Assembly (NCBI GenBank): GCA_003228105.1
Contig: QGNN01000017.1
Location: forward strand, 1 to 35,203
Length of the DNA stretch: 35,203 nt
Direction of reading: 5' to 3'
DNA from: Chloroflexota bacterium
GTDB taxonomy: Bacteria > Chloroflexota > Dehalococcoidia > Lucifugimonadales > UBA826
Below, piece after piece: positions 1 through 8,330 of the stretch; within the stretch, counting starts at the first letter, position 1, and every line of letters starts with the position of its first letter. The notes under the pieces are model-generated. The model searched no databases. It saw only the letters and a list, made by a program, of their open reading frames with translations, and had not been told where the DNA came from. A program made the position numbers and the translations under genes.

Positions 1-351
1 AATTTAGGCCGAATTTGCCTGGAAGAAAAAGTGGAATCTCTGACCATATCTAACACGATACCGATTGCACATAATGGGCTTGCTGTTGGGCAAGGAGGGC
101 TTAGCGGAAGTCCTTTATTTGAAAATACTATAGCGATGGTTAAAACTTACCAAGCAGAATTCGGGGATAGCATAGAAATTAATGCCTGTGGAGGAATTTC
201 AAACGGATATCAAGCCTACGAGGCTTTAAAGGCAGGAGCCAGTTCGATCCAAATTCTCACCTCCCTTATCTATCAAGGACCTAGGGTTGTCCAAAGGATC
301 AATAAGGAGCTATCTGAACTTTTTACAAATAAAGGTGATCCTAGAAATTAA
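1..351 (+). CDS. pyrD: dihydroorotate dehydrogenase (quinone type), C-terminal part
   Basis: The open frame enters from before base 1, so this is the 3' end of a gene; the GTG at 31 is internal. The product should oxidise dihydroorotate to orotate in pyrimidine synthesis, passing electrons to quinone. The visible ~116 residues carry the class 2 DHODH C-terminal signature: the GGLSG-PL segment, the CGGIS turn (usually G-GGI) that holds the FMN phosphate, and the GAS-IQILTSLIYQGP stretch close to the family's GASLVQ-Y-G-I-KGP. The N-terminal membrane-association region and catalytic Ser lie outside the window. Its stop codon overlaps the stop of the convergent ribokinase gene, so the two transcripts meet head-on with no spacer. 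Family confidence is good; class 2 rather than class 1 is judged from the GGLSG motif only. Confidence 0.88.
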   Translation, partial: NLGRICLEEKVESLTISNTIPIAHNGLAVGQGGLSGSPLFENTIAMVKTYQAEFGDSIEINACGGISNGYQAYEALKAGASSIQILTSLIYQGPRVVQRINKELSELFTNKGDPRN

Positions 352-1274
352 CTAGTCTTGCGCATCAACGAGTCTACGTCTGTCCTCAAGGGCATCGAAA
401 TTTGAGCACCCCTCTTGGTTGTTGCAAGTGCTCCAGCCGCGGAGCCCAGTTTGACAGCTGCATTAAGAGTTAAACCTTCAGATATTGCGACAGCCAACCC
501 TGCTGTAAAGGCGTCCCCAGCAGCTACGGAGTCAACACTTAGCACCCTCAAACTAGGTACGTGTATCAGTTCGTTTACTGATAAAAAAAAGAGTCCTTCA
601 CGGCCCATGGTAATAATACATATCGCCTGAGTAAGATCCTTCATTTTCAATAAAGCTGTATGAACAGATTTCACATTATTTAATTCACAATCTAGAAGTA
701 ATTCAGCTTCTCTTTGGTTAGGGGTAAGAAAATCTACTTTTCTTATAAGTTGATCAATGCCTCGTACAAATGGTGCTGGATCCCAAATTACGGGAACATT
801 ATTACGCTGTGCTATGTTCGCTGCCTCTAGGTTAATTTCAAGCGGCACTTCGTTTTGAAGCATCAAGCAGCTCGCACCGACTATACATTCCTGAAGGGAA
901 TTCAACTCAGCTTGACCACACATCATATTGGCACCAGATGACACAACAATAGTATTTTCAGACTTTGAATCTACCGTTATCAAAGCTATACCTGTACTGT
1001 GATTTAAATCTTTTTTTATGCGACTGACATCCACCGCTTCAAATTTCAGGTCTGTTAATACTTGTCCTGAGAAAACATCGGCTCCCACTCTTCCAATCAT
1101 TGTCACCTTTGCGCCTAATCTTGAGGCTGCAACTGCTTGATTGGCACCTTTACCGCCATTTTCAATAACAAATGACTCCGAAAAAATGGTTTCACCATCT
1201 TTAGGCAACTCCCCTACAGTTGAAATTAAATCAACATTTAGGCTGCCAAATACCACGAGATATGGAATCGACAT
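348..1274 (-). CDS. rbsK: ribokinase, PfkB-family sugar kinase
   Basis: A 308-residue PfkB-family kinase, the usual ribokinase length. It is expected to phosphorylate a free pentose (ribose or similar) with ATP in the cytosol. Visible signatures are the N-terminal GSLNVDL strand, GGKGANQA at residues 40-47 (first PfkB signature, sugar-binding glycines), the TPNQREAELL segment, and the C-terminal anion-hole/catalytic motif, here AAGDAF where GAGD is typical. The Asp of AAGD is the expected catalytic base. It starts 5 bp after the HAD phosphatase stop and is almost certainly co-transcribed with it. The SD-like AGAAGG sits unusually close to the ATG, so translational coupling is likely. Substrate is not proven; other PfkB sugar kinases share these motifs, but GGKGANQA favours ribokinase. 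Confidence 0.85.
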   Translation of the reverse strand: MSIPYLVVFGSLNVDLISTVGELPKDGETIFSESFVIENGGKGANQAVAASRLGAKVTMIGRVGADVFSGQVLTDLKFEAVDVSRIKKDLNHSTGIALITVDSKSENTIVVSSGANMMCGQAELNSLQECIVGASCLMLQNEVPLEINLEAANIAQRNNVPVIWDPAPFVRGIDQLIRKVDFLTPNQREAELLLDCELNNVKSVHTALLKMKDLTQAICIITMGREGLFFLSVNELIHVPSLRVLSVDSVAAGDAFTAGLAVAISEGLTLNAAVKLGSAAGALATTKRGAQISMPLRTDVDSLMRKTS

Positions 1275-1279
1275 GCCTT

Positions 1280-2089
1280 CTATAAACCTATCTGATTCTT
1301 TGATAAAAGATCTTCTAAATAGACAGCCACACCGTCTTCATTCGGGCTTTTGGCCAGGTCATCACACACTTCAAAAACAACAGATTCTCCTCCAACCATT
1401 GCAACCCCTGTGCCGGCCCACTTAAGCATTTCTACGTCATTAAACCCATTTCCAAAAGCTATCACTTCTTCAACCTTCACATCAGTCTGGGAGCAAAGCC
1501 ATGCTAAAGCTTTATCCTTACCTGCATCGACACTAAGTATTTCGTAGAAATGTGGAAGTGAGCGGGTGGAGTACAGCTCAGCAGAATATTTTGATTTTAA
1601 ACTTAACTCTAATTCCGCCACCACCGCTGGGTTTCCAACTCCTAAGACACGATATAAATCTCTTCCGACTTCTTCCAAAGAATCGACTAGAAATATTTTT
1701 ACCCCATTTCGTTCTCCGTAGGCCTCAGCCCAGTCGCTCATTTCTTCAACATAGACATCGTCTCCTGCATAGCCCACTATCTCCACATCAGATTGGGCTA
1801 GTAATCGAACTGAAAGTGACACCTGATCGGGTGAAAGAAAACTCTCCCACACCTTTTTTTCTCCTTTATCGAAACTCACCAATGCACCTTGAAAAGACAC
1901 TATTGTGTCTATCATGGGGGCTTGTCGGAGAAAAATCAGAGCAGATTTTAGGCTCCTACCTGTGGCGACTGAAACCAGAGCGCCTCGGCTGGCGCATTCT
2001 TGCAATATTTCCAGCATGTAGGGCGAAATCGAAGAAGAGTCCCCTTTTAAGGTGCCATCAATATCAAGTGCAATAATCTTATATTTCAA
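1280..2089 (-). CDS. Cof-type HAD-superfamily phosphatase
   Basis: A HAD IIB (Cof-type) hydrolase, probably dephosphorylating sugar phosphates or nucleotides. Motif I is ALDIDGTL (nucleophile and acid Asp at about residues 9 and 11 with the start chosen here). Motif II is within SVATGRS, and motif IV is AFGNGFNDVEML with Mg-binding Asp. The ORF track starts at ATG 2173 and gives 297 residues with an unconserved N-terminal 28. I prefer the TTG at 2089 (269 residues) because it follows GGAG at suitable spacing and puts the DxDGT motif at the family's usual place near the N terminus. It heads a two-gene minus-strand operon with the ribokinase, consistent with pentose or nucleoside salvage. It is transcribed divergently from the uronate-dehydrogenase-like gene. 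Confidence 0.85.
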   Translation of the reverse strand: MKYKIIALDIDGTLKGDSSSISPYMLEILQECASRGALVSVATGRSLKSALIFLRQAPMIDTIVSFQGALVSFDKGEKKVWESFLSPDQVSLSVRLLAQSDVEIVGYAGDDVYVEEMSDWAEAYGERNGVKIFLVDSLEEVGRDLYRVLGVGNPAVVAELELSLKSKYSAELYSTRSLPHFYEILSVDAGKDKALAWLCSQTDVKVEEVIAFGNGFNDVEMLKWAGTGVAMVGGESVVFEVCDDLAKSPNEDGVAVYLEDLLSKNQIGL

Positions 2090-2196
2090 ATCCTTAATTT
2101 CTCCGAAACTGAGATAGTCTGTGCTAAGATCACCGTGATTTTTGCTAATCCACATACAGGTATATTTATGCACATCACACCCAGATTAATACTATG

Positions 2197-2239
2197 GGCC
2201 TGTATTGCCCCCTTAGTAGTTTATTTGATAATACAGGCC
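2197..2239. promoter_or_regulatory. perfect 10-bp inverted repeat in divergent promoter region
   Basis: GGCCTGTATT at 2197-2206 is matched exactly by its reverse complement AATACAGGCC at 2230-2239, with a 23-base centre. It lies 55 bases before the TTG start of the uronate-dehydrogenase-like gene and on the far side of the divergent HAD/ribokinase operon. The centre contains TTTGATAAT, which could serve as a -10 element. A repressor operator or a structured leader are the plausible readings. The GCC-rich arm followed by only three T residues makes a strong intrinsic terminator less likely. Confidence 0.5.
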
Positions 2240-2294
2240 TTTGGATAAAAATATAAATATCCACTGGATAAGAACAGTTGAGGGAGAAGATCAG

Positions 2295-3107
2295 TTGAGT
2301 GAAAAAAAAATCCTGATAACAGGGTTGGCAGGAAAAATAGGTGGAATAATCCGATCAAACTTATCACCTAAATACTCATTAAGTGGTCTTGACCTTAAAA
2401 AAGTACCGGGATTCCCTACCACTGTTGCTAATCTTTCAAATTTGGATGAAATAATGCCTGCCTTCCAAGGTATTAACACAGTTGTCCATTTGGCAGCAGA
2501 TCCGAACCATCAAGGTGATTGGGAAACCAATTTGGAAAACAACATAATAGGTACCCGGAACGTATATGAAGCTGCTCGCCTTTCAGGAGTAAAACGAATT
2601 GTTTTTGCCAGCAGTAATCATGCCCTGGGGTTTTATCCATTAAAGGATAATCCATATAAACAAATCTATGAGGGAGACTTCCGAAAAGTACGTCACCCAA
2701 TTATTCCTTTATCCACCAATCTGGTACGGCCCGACGGCTATTATGGGGTGAGCAAAGCATTCGGAGAATCCTTAGGTAGCTATTTCCATGACGAGTACGG
2801 AATGTCGGTTATATGCATGCGCATAGGATGGGTGATGGAACCAGACGATCCTACCTTTGCACCGTCCGCCCTGTCTTTATGGATGAGTCATAAAGACACG
2901 GCCAGTCTGATCGCCTGCAGCATAGATGCACCAGAGTCTGTGGGATTTGCTATCGTCTACGGGATGTCAGATAACATTTATGGGATATGGGATATGGAAG
3001 AAGGGCGAAAAACAATAGGCTTTGAACCTGAAGATAACGCAGGTACGCAATGGGCTCCATCAAAAAACCAGTCTTCAGTCATGAAGTCTAGAGACCCACA
3101 AGAATGA
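2295..3107 (+). CDS. NAD-dependent SDR, uronate-dehydrogenase-like
   Basis: An extended/atypical short-chain dehydrogenase of 270 residues. It probably oxidises a hexuronate or similar sugar acid to the aldarolactone. It carries an ITGLAGKIG Rossmann turn (glycines 10, 13, 16), an acidic Asp33 ending strand 2 (NAD preference), VHLAA, the catalytic Ser in FASSNHALGFY (about 106-107) and Tyr150/Lys154 in DGYYGVSKAFGE. The SSNH--GFY, PDGYYG-SKAFGE and VVYG-SDN-type blocks closely resemble bacterial uronate dehydrogenase (Udh) as I remember it. The ORF track starts at TTG 2241. I moved the start to TTG 2295, preceded by GGGAG with 8-base spacing, so that the Rossmann strand is N-terminal. The next gene is an enolase-superfamily enzyme, as in Udh/lactone-cycloisomerase pathways. 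Substrate is inferred. Confidence 0.78.
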   Translation: MSEKKILITGLAGKIGGIIRSNLSPKYSLSGLDLKKVPGFPTTVANLSNLDEIMPAFQGINTVVHLAADPNHQGDWETNLENNIIGTRNVYEAARLSGVKRIVFASSNHALGFYPLKDNPYKQIYEGDFRKVRHPIIPLSTNLVRPDGYYGVSKAFGESLGSYFHDEYGMSVICMRIGWVMEPDDPTFAPSALSLWMSHKDTASLIACSIDAPESVGFAIVYGMSDNIYGIWDMEEGRKTIGFEPEDNAGTQWAPSKNQSSVMKSRDPQE

Positions 3108-3131
3108 TTGATTGCAAAGGGAGAAAAGGAA

Positions 3132-4217
3132 ATGAAAATACAGAGATTTGAAACTGGTGTCGTCAGCCTGCCTAGAGAGGAAGGCCCTCTGTCAGGAGGG
3201 GTTGGAAGTAGAGCAGAATTTATAACTATAAAGATCATTACCGATGACGGTATTGAGGGAATAGGCTACTCAGGGTTCGCGAGTTCAATAATGGTAAAGG
3301 CATTGAAAGAAACCGTTGATGCATTGCTTGAACAGATTATTGGAGAAGACCCCAGGCGAGTAGAACATATTAATACTTATCTGAGAAATCTGGCAGGAGG
3401 TGGGGCTCCGGCGGGCCTTGTGACGCGAGGAGTTTCAGGAATTGATGTTGCCCTATGGGATATTAAAGGTAAAGCTGCGTCAGAACCCGTACACAGATTA
3501 CTCGGAGGATTCAGAGATACTGTGCCAACTTATGCCAGCGGTTATTTATGGCGGACGTTCGACTTGGGCCGGTTAGAAAGTACAAGTAAAGAACTTGTAT
3601 CTCAGGGTTTCAAGGCGATGAAGTTTCGCATGGGAGCTGAAGATAGTGCTCAGAAAGAAATTGCTAGAATGGAAACGATGAGAAATTCGGTGGGTCCGGA
3701 CATTACTGTCATGCTGGACATCAATCAAGGCTGGGACGTCAACACCGCTATTTCCATAGGGAGAGAACTTGCAGCATATAATCTTTTTTGGCTAGAAGAC
3801 CCAATCAACCATCAGGATTTTGAGGGTTTATCCCGCATCGCCGATGCCCTAGACACGCCAATTGCAGCTGGAGAATACCATTACGGGGTAGAGCCATTTA
3901 GGACTCAATTAGAACGAAGATCAATCGATATTGTGATGGTAGATTTACTCAGGGTCGGAGGTATAACGCAATGGATGAAAGCAGCTCATCTTGCCGAGGC
4001 TTACAATTTACCAGTTGTCACACATTTGGCAACCGAGATTTTGATGCACTGTTTGGCTGCTTGCCCGAATGGTACATATGTGGAGCACATGCCATGGACC
4101 TTTGCCATGTTCAATGAGGAACCCGAGATTGTCGGAGGGGAAATTGTCTTACCCCAAACCCCTGGATTAGGACTGTCATTTAACGAAGATAATTTGCGAA
4201 AATTTGCGGTTTCTTGA
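3132..4217 (+). CDS. mandelate racemase-group enolase-superfamily enzyme (sugar-acid dehydratase or lactone cycloisomerase)
   Basis: A 361-residue (beta/alpha)7-beta barrel protein that should abstract the alpha-proton of a carboxylate with Mg2+. Metal ligands are Asp196 (MLDINQG), Glu222 (WLEDP) and Glu248 (AAGEYHYG). The acid/base dyad Asp271 (VDLLRVGG) and His298 (VVTHLA) is intact. These positions sit one residue from the P. putida mandelate racemase numbering I recall (195, 221, 247, 270, 297). Strand 2 has K164-F-R166, so the KxK motif's second Lys is Arg; racemase activity is therefore unlikely and His-based dehydration or cycloisomerisation more likely. ATG 3132 was chosen over the TTG at 3108 because it follows GGGAGAAAAGGAA. 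It is 24 bp after the Udh-like gene, so uronate to aldarolactone to open aldarate is a natural reading, though inferred. Confidence 0.82.
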   Translation: MKIQRFETGVVSLPREEGPLSGGVGSRAEFITIKIITDDGIEGIGYSGFASSIMVKALKETVDALLEQIIGEDPRRVEHINTYLRNLAGGGAPAGLVTRGVSGIDVALWDIKGKAASEPVHRLLGGFRDTVPTYASGYLWRTFDLGRLESTSKELVSQGFKAMKFRMGAEDSAQKEIARMETMRNSVGPDITVMLDINQGWDVNTAISIGRELAAYNLFWLEDPINHQDFEGLSRIADALDTPIAAGEYHYGVEPFRTQLERRSIDIVMVDLLRVGGITQWMKAAHLAEAYNLPVVTHLATEILMHCLAACPNGTYVEHMPWTFAMFNEEPEIVGGEIVLPQTPGLGLSFNEDNLRKFAVS

Positions 4218-4334
4218 TTTTCAAGGGTACCTAACAATAATTTCATGCCTACTTAGACCAAAGCAGTATGGTAAACTGAGGGGTGGATTTATACCTCGGT
4301 TTTCACTTTTTAGAATCTCTGAAGGAGTTTTGTA

Positions 4335-6614
4335 TTGGCAACGCATACACCAACAAATTACAGCGTTATTGGAAAGAGACCTATCCGTCACGATGGAGCA
4401 GATAAAGTTACAGGAAAAGCTCAATATGGGGCGGATTTAAACCTACCTAGAATGTTATTTGGCAAGGTTTTACGAAGTCCGCACGCACATGCCCGTATTA
4501 AGTCGATAGATCTCTCTGCAGCCCTTGCTCACCCGGACGTCAAGGCTATAGTCACTTCCAGTGACTTATCTCCTTTGCCCGATAAACCTGCAGAGGTTGG
4601 TGAAGATCTATATGCGAATATGAAATATGTGAGAGATAGAATTTTAGCTTCTGATAAAGTTTTATTCAAAGGCCACCCCATAGCAGCCATCGCTGCTACT
4701 GGGCTTCATGACGCAGAAGAACTTTTATCTTTGATAAAAGTGGAATATGAAGTTCTGGAATCAGTGACAGATGTCGAATCTGCGATGGCTGAAAATGCTC
4801 CCATTCTCCATGACACTATTAAATTTGCCTCGATGTCAGGGAACGAAGTTCATAACTCCAACATTGCTAGTCACGACCAATACATACTCGGTGATATAGA
4901 TCAGGGGTTTAAAAAGGCAGACCTGACCATTGAAAGAGAATATCGCACTAAAACAGTTCATCAGGGTTATATCGAACCACAAAACGGTACAGCTTCCTGG
5001 AGATCAGATGGGCACGTTACTATTTGGTGCAGCAGCCAAGGACATTTTGGGATTAGAGATCAAGTCTCCACTGTACTAGGCATGCCTGTATCAAAAGTAA
5101 CTATAGTACCGATGGAAATCGGCGGCGGTTTCGGAGGGAAGCTTCCATGCTACTTGGAACCATTAGCCGCCCTTCTATCCAAAAAAACTGGCAACCCAGT
5201 TAAGATGTTCATGACACGATCCGAAGTTATTGAGGCATCTGGGCCAACATCTGGAAGTTTTGTTAGGGTGAAGATAGGTGTCACAAATGACGGAAAAATT
5301 ACTGCTGCCCAAGGTTATCTTGCTTTTGAAGCAGGAGCATTCCCAGGCTCTCCCATAGGAGGGGCTACAGCATGTATGCTTTCCCCTTATGACATCGAGA
5401 ATCTACAGTTGGATGGATATGATGTGGTCGACAACAAACCGAAAACTACAGCATATCGAGCGCCCGGGGCTCCAATAGGCGCCTTAGCGGTAGAAACTAT
5501 TATGGACGAGATCGCGGAGAAGCTAAAAATTGACCCTGTGGATCTGCGATTATTGAATGCTGCCAAGGAAGGAACGAGAAGATCAGACGGGGTTGTCAAC
5601 GGTAAAATTGGAATGATTGAGCTTTCGGAGATTGTAAAAAATCATGAGCATTACCAAACACCATTGGAAAAAGTTGGAGGTAAGTTAAAAGGAAGAGGGA
5701 TAGCTTTCGGGTACTGGAGAAATAACACCGGACCCGCGGCATGCGTTGCTACTGTTACACCGGATGGAGTAGTCAATCTATCCGAAGGTTCTGTTGATGT
5801 CGGAGGTTCCAGAACTGCAATATCACAGCAACTTGCCGAGGTTCTCTCCATACCTGTGGAAGACGTCAACCCACAAGTTGCAGATACTGATTCCATAGGA
5901 TATACATCAGTAACCGGTGGCAGTGGGGTTGCTTTCAAATCTGGGTGGGCTGCATTTGAAGCGGCACAAGAAGTTAAAAAAGAAATGTTAAAAAGAGCTA
6001 GTTTGGTATGGGACGCGAAGGAAGAGGAAATTGAATATACTAACGGAATTGCCCAACACAAATCCGATCCTGAGCTCAAACTGACTTTTAAGGAAATTGC
6101 AGCCGCTTCAAATGGGACAGGTGGACCCATTGTTGGTAGTGCCGGAGTCAACCCCAGCGGCGTCGGAGGATCATTCGCGGCAATGCTGGTAGACGTAGAA
6201 GTAGATGGGGAAACTGGCAAGACGACAATCCTTCGCTGCACTCCTTTCACCGACGTAGGCAAGGCAATTCATCCAGATTACGTGGAAGGCCAAATACAGG
6301 GAGGTACAGCACAAGGTATCGGCTGGGCTTTAAACGAGGAGTATTTTATGAGTGACGACGGTAAAGTCATGAATTCAAGTCTTTTAGATTACAGAATGCC
6401 CACAAGTTTGGACCTGCCCATGATAGATTCTGTGATCGTAGAGGTATTCAATCCTGGGCACCCTTTCGGTGTGAGAGGGGTAGGAGAATCCCCTCTAGTA
6501 CCATCGCTCGCTGCAATGGCCAATGCTGTATCTGATGCCATCGGAGTGAGAATGCGGGAATTACCAATGTCTCCTACAGCCGTAAAAAAGGCCATAGATG
6601 ACGCAAAACTTTAA
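4335..6614 (+). CDS. xanthine dehydrogenase/CoxL-family molybdopterin-binding subunit
   Basis: A 759-residue large subunit of the molybdenum hydroxylase family, which hydroxylates aldehydes, purines or aromatic heterocycles (or oxidises CO in true CoxL). It starts at TTG 4335 behind GGAG. The N-terminal a/b hammerhead domain has RHDGADKVTG and LFGKVLRSPHAHARI. The Moco-binding domains follow with GGGFGGK (263-269), TAYRAPGAP (about 372-380), VDVGGSRTA and the catalytic Glu718 in RGVGESP. The active-site loop lacks the Cys motif (AYRCSFR) of form I CO dehydrogenase and the AYRGAGR of form II, so CO oxidation is unlikely. No FAD-subunit or 2Fe-2S-subunit gene is adjacent, which is unusual because these enzymes normally work as three-part complexes. 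It lies 117 bp after the sugar-acid gene and may be a separate transcription unit. Substrate unknown. Confidence 0.88.
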   Translation: MATHTPTNYSVIGKRPIRHDGADKVTGKAQYGADLNLPRMLFGKVLRSPHAHARIKSIDLSAALAHPDVKAIVTSSDLSPLPDKPAEVGEDLYANMKYVRDRILASDKVLFKGHPIAAIAATGLHDAEELLSLIKVEYEVLESVTDVESAMAENAPILHDTIKFASMSGNEVHNSNIASHDQYILGDIDQGFKKADLTIEREYRTKTVHQGYIEPQNGTASWRSDGHVTIWCSSQGHFGIRDQVSTVLGMPVSKVTIVPMEIGGGFGGKLPCYLEPLAALLSKKTGNPVKMFMTRSEVIEASGPTSGSFVRVKIGVTNDGKITAAQGYLAFEAGAFPGSPIGGATACMLSPYDIENLQLDGYDVVDNKPKTTAYRAPGAPIGALAVETIMDEIAEKLKIDPVDLRLLNAAKEGTRRSDGVVNGKIGMIELSEIVKNHEHYQTPLEKVGGKLKGRGIAFGYWRNNTGPAACVATVTPDGVVNLSEGSVDVGGSRTAISQQLAEVLSIPVEDVNPQVADTDSIGYTSVTGGSGVAFKSGWAAFEAAQEVKKEMLKRASLVWDAKEEEIEYTNGIAQHKSDPELKLTFKEIAAASNGTGGPIVGSAGVNPSGVGGSFAAMLVDVEVDGETGKTTILRCTPFTDVGKAIHPDYVEGQIQGGTAQGIGWALNEEYFMSDDGKVMNSSLLDYRMPTSLDLPMIDSVIVEVFNPGHPFGVRGVGESPLVPSLAAMANAVSDAIGVRMRELPMSPTAVKKAIDDAKL

Positions 6615-6676
6615 GTTCAGAGCTATATTTAATATCATTTAAAGTATGAACCAAAAGAAATTAACGAGGTTTAATA

Positions 6677-8278
6677 ATGCCAAAACAATTCCAATTTAAA
6701 GAAGATGCCCGATCTCAGTTGATGAAAGGTATCGATCTTGTCGCCCGCACCGTGGGGATAACTTTAGGACCTAATGGTCGACATGTAATCCTAGAAAAGG
6801 AGTTCGGGCCTCCTCAGGTATGTAGTGATGGAGTAACCATTGCCAAAGAGATCAACCTACCAGAACCATTCCCCAATATGGGCGCACAGTTGCTCAAAGA
6901 AGCCGCCTCGAAAACAAATGACGATGTCGGAGATGGTACAACCACCTCAACTATTTTAGCCCAGGCTATATTAAAGAACGGTTTCAAGAATATAGCGGCA
7001 GGTGCTGACCCCATGGCCTTAAAAAGAGGTATTGACAAAGTAGTCGACGTAATAGCAAAAGAATTAATAAATGTCTCAAAAGATGTTACCGGAGACGAAC
7101 AGATTGCTCAGGTAGCCGTACTCTCAGCACATGATGAGAAAATGGGCCAATTGATAGGCCAAGTGATGAGTAAGGTTGGAAAAGACGGCGTCGTCACTGT
7201 TGAAGAATCACCCGGCCTAGACTATGAAGTTGAGTATGTAGAAGGCATGGAAATAGACCGCGGATATTTGTCTCCTTATTTCGTGACTGATCAGGACAGA
7301 ATGGTCACAGAGCTTAATGAGCCGTACATCCTTATTACTTCTGAAAAAATAACCAGTCTGGAAGAATTACTCCCATTTCTTGAAAAGTTTAGTGCTGTCG
7401 GCAGAGAACTAGTCCTGATAGCTGAAGATATAGAGGAGCAGGCGCTGGCAACACTTGTTGTAAACAAAATGAAAGGGACACTAAATTGCCTTGGGGTAAA
7501 AGCTCCTGCCTTTGGGGATAGAAGAAAAGCGATTCTCGAGGATATGTCCATTCTTTTTGGTGGGACTGTCATAAGTAGCGAAACAGGTAGGAATCTTAAC
7601 TCTATCGAAATTTCAGACCTGGGAAGATGCAGAAGAGTCATATCCACCAAGGACTCCACCACTTTTGTAGAAGGGAGTGGAGAGGCGAGCCTTATCGATG
7701 CAAGAGTTAGCAATATAAAGTCTCAAGCTCAAGAAACTAAATCTGATTATGATCGCGAAAAATTGGAAGAGCGTGCAGCAAAGCTATCTGGTGGTGTATC
7801 TATAATAAAAGTCGGAGCTTCAACGGAAATTGAATTGAAGGAAAAGAAACAAAGGGTAGAAGATGCCTTATCCGCTACTCGAGCAGCTATGGCAGAGGGA
7901 ATACTCCCTGGAGGCGGCACCTCACTTATTCGAATCGCCGCTGATTTACGTGCCAATTACTCAGATAGCTCCGACGAGGCGACTGGGGCCAGAATTGTGT
8001 TGGATTCTGTAGATGCCCCTGTTGTCCTTCTGGTACAAAATGCCGGGTTTAGTGGCGCTGTAGTACTGGAGGCCATCAAACAAGGAAGTGGCGACTATGG
8101 GTTTGATGCTGAAAATAATAGGTATGGGAGTATGTATGAATTCGGTGTAATAGACCCCGTGAAGGTCACCAGGTCAGCTCTTGAAAATGCTGCAAGTATA
8201 GCTGGTATGGTCCTAACCACAGAATCTCTTGTTACAGAGCTGGACCCTCCTAAATTACCCGCACCATTTGACGACTAA
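6677..8278 (+). CDS. groEL: chaperonin GroEL (Cpn60), tail-less, solitary
   Basis: A 533-residue group I chaperonin, an ATP-driven folding cage subunit. It has the equatorial ATP sites LGPNGRHV, DVGDGTTTSTIL and VEDALSATRAA (Asp equivalent to E. coli D398), plus EGILPGGGTSLIRIA and the apical-domain segment VEGMEIDRGYLSPYF. Two features are atypical. The otherwise near-invariant block after the first ATP site reads EKEFGPPQVCSDGVTIAKEI rather than the usual K-FGAP-ITKDGV-VAKEI, and the protein ends in PKLPAPFDD with no Gly-Gly-Met tail. There is no groES next to it and no CIRCE operator (TTAGCACTC-N9-GAGTGCTAA) in the 62-bp upstream gap. It may be a second, specialised copy. Start is ATG 6677, with a weak SD (ACGAGG). 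Confidence 0.95.
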   Translation: MPKQFQFKEDARSQLMKGIDLVARTVGITLGPNGRHVILEKEFGPPQVCSDGVTIAKEINLPEPFPNMGAQLLKEAASKTNDDVGDGTTTSTILAQAILKNGFKNIAAGADPMALKRGIDKVVDVIAKELINVSKDVTGDEQIAQVAVLSAHDEKMGQLIGQVMSKVGKDGVVTVEESPGLDYEVEYVEGMEIDRGYLSPYFVTDQDRMVTELNEPYILITSEKITSLEELLPFLEKFSAVGRELVLIAEDIEEQALATLVVNKMKGTLNCLGVKAPAFGDRRKAILEDMSILFGGTVISSETGRNLNSIEISDLGRCRRVISTKDSTTFVEGSGEASLIDARVSNIKSQAQETKSDYDREKLEERAAKLSGGVSIIKVGASTEIELKEKKQRVEDALSATRAAMAEGILPGGGTSLIRIAADLRANYSDSSDEATGARIVLDSVDAPVVLLVQNAGFSGAVVLEAIKQGSGDYGFDAENNRYGSMYEFGVIDPVKVTRSALENAASIAGMVLTTESLVTELDPPKLPAPFDD

Positions 8279-8294
8279 TTTTTAATTCTCGACA

Positions 8295-8329
8295 GGGCGG
8301 ATTAAAAAACCGCCCCAAAGGGAAAACCC
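8295..8329 (+). other. two tandem small hairpins between groEL and ABC operon
   Basis: GGGCGG (8295-8300) pairs with CCGCCC (8310-8315) around a 9-base A-rich loop. Directly after it, GGG-AAAA-CCC (8320-8329) ends one base before the ATG of the ABC ATPase gene. There is no T tract, so the first hairpin is at best a weak terminator for groEL. The second includes the likely SD (AAGGG) and could partly mask it. Confidence 0.35.
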
Positions 8330-8330
8330 T

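Noticed and set aside
1552-2076. 174-residue plus-strand ORF
   Set aside because: Antisense to the HAD phosphatase whose motifs are clear; the translation is Pro/Leu/His-rich shadow sequence.
5651-6262. 203-residue minus-strand ORF
   Set aside because: It lies wholly inside the CoxL-like gene, is low-complexity Ser/Pro/Thr-rich, and matches no family: an antisense shadow.
4335-6614. Form I carbon monoxide dehydrogenase (coxL)
   Set aside because: The active-site loop reads AYRAPGAP, not the Cys-containing AYRCSFR, and coxM/coxS are absent.
6615-6676. CIRCE/HrcA operator before groEL
   Set aside because: No TTAGCACTC/GAGTGCTAA arms are present in the gap.
7291-7713. 140-residue minus-strand ORF
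   Set aside because: Antisense to groEL, with no family features.
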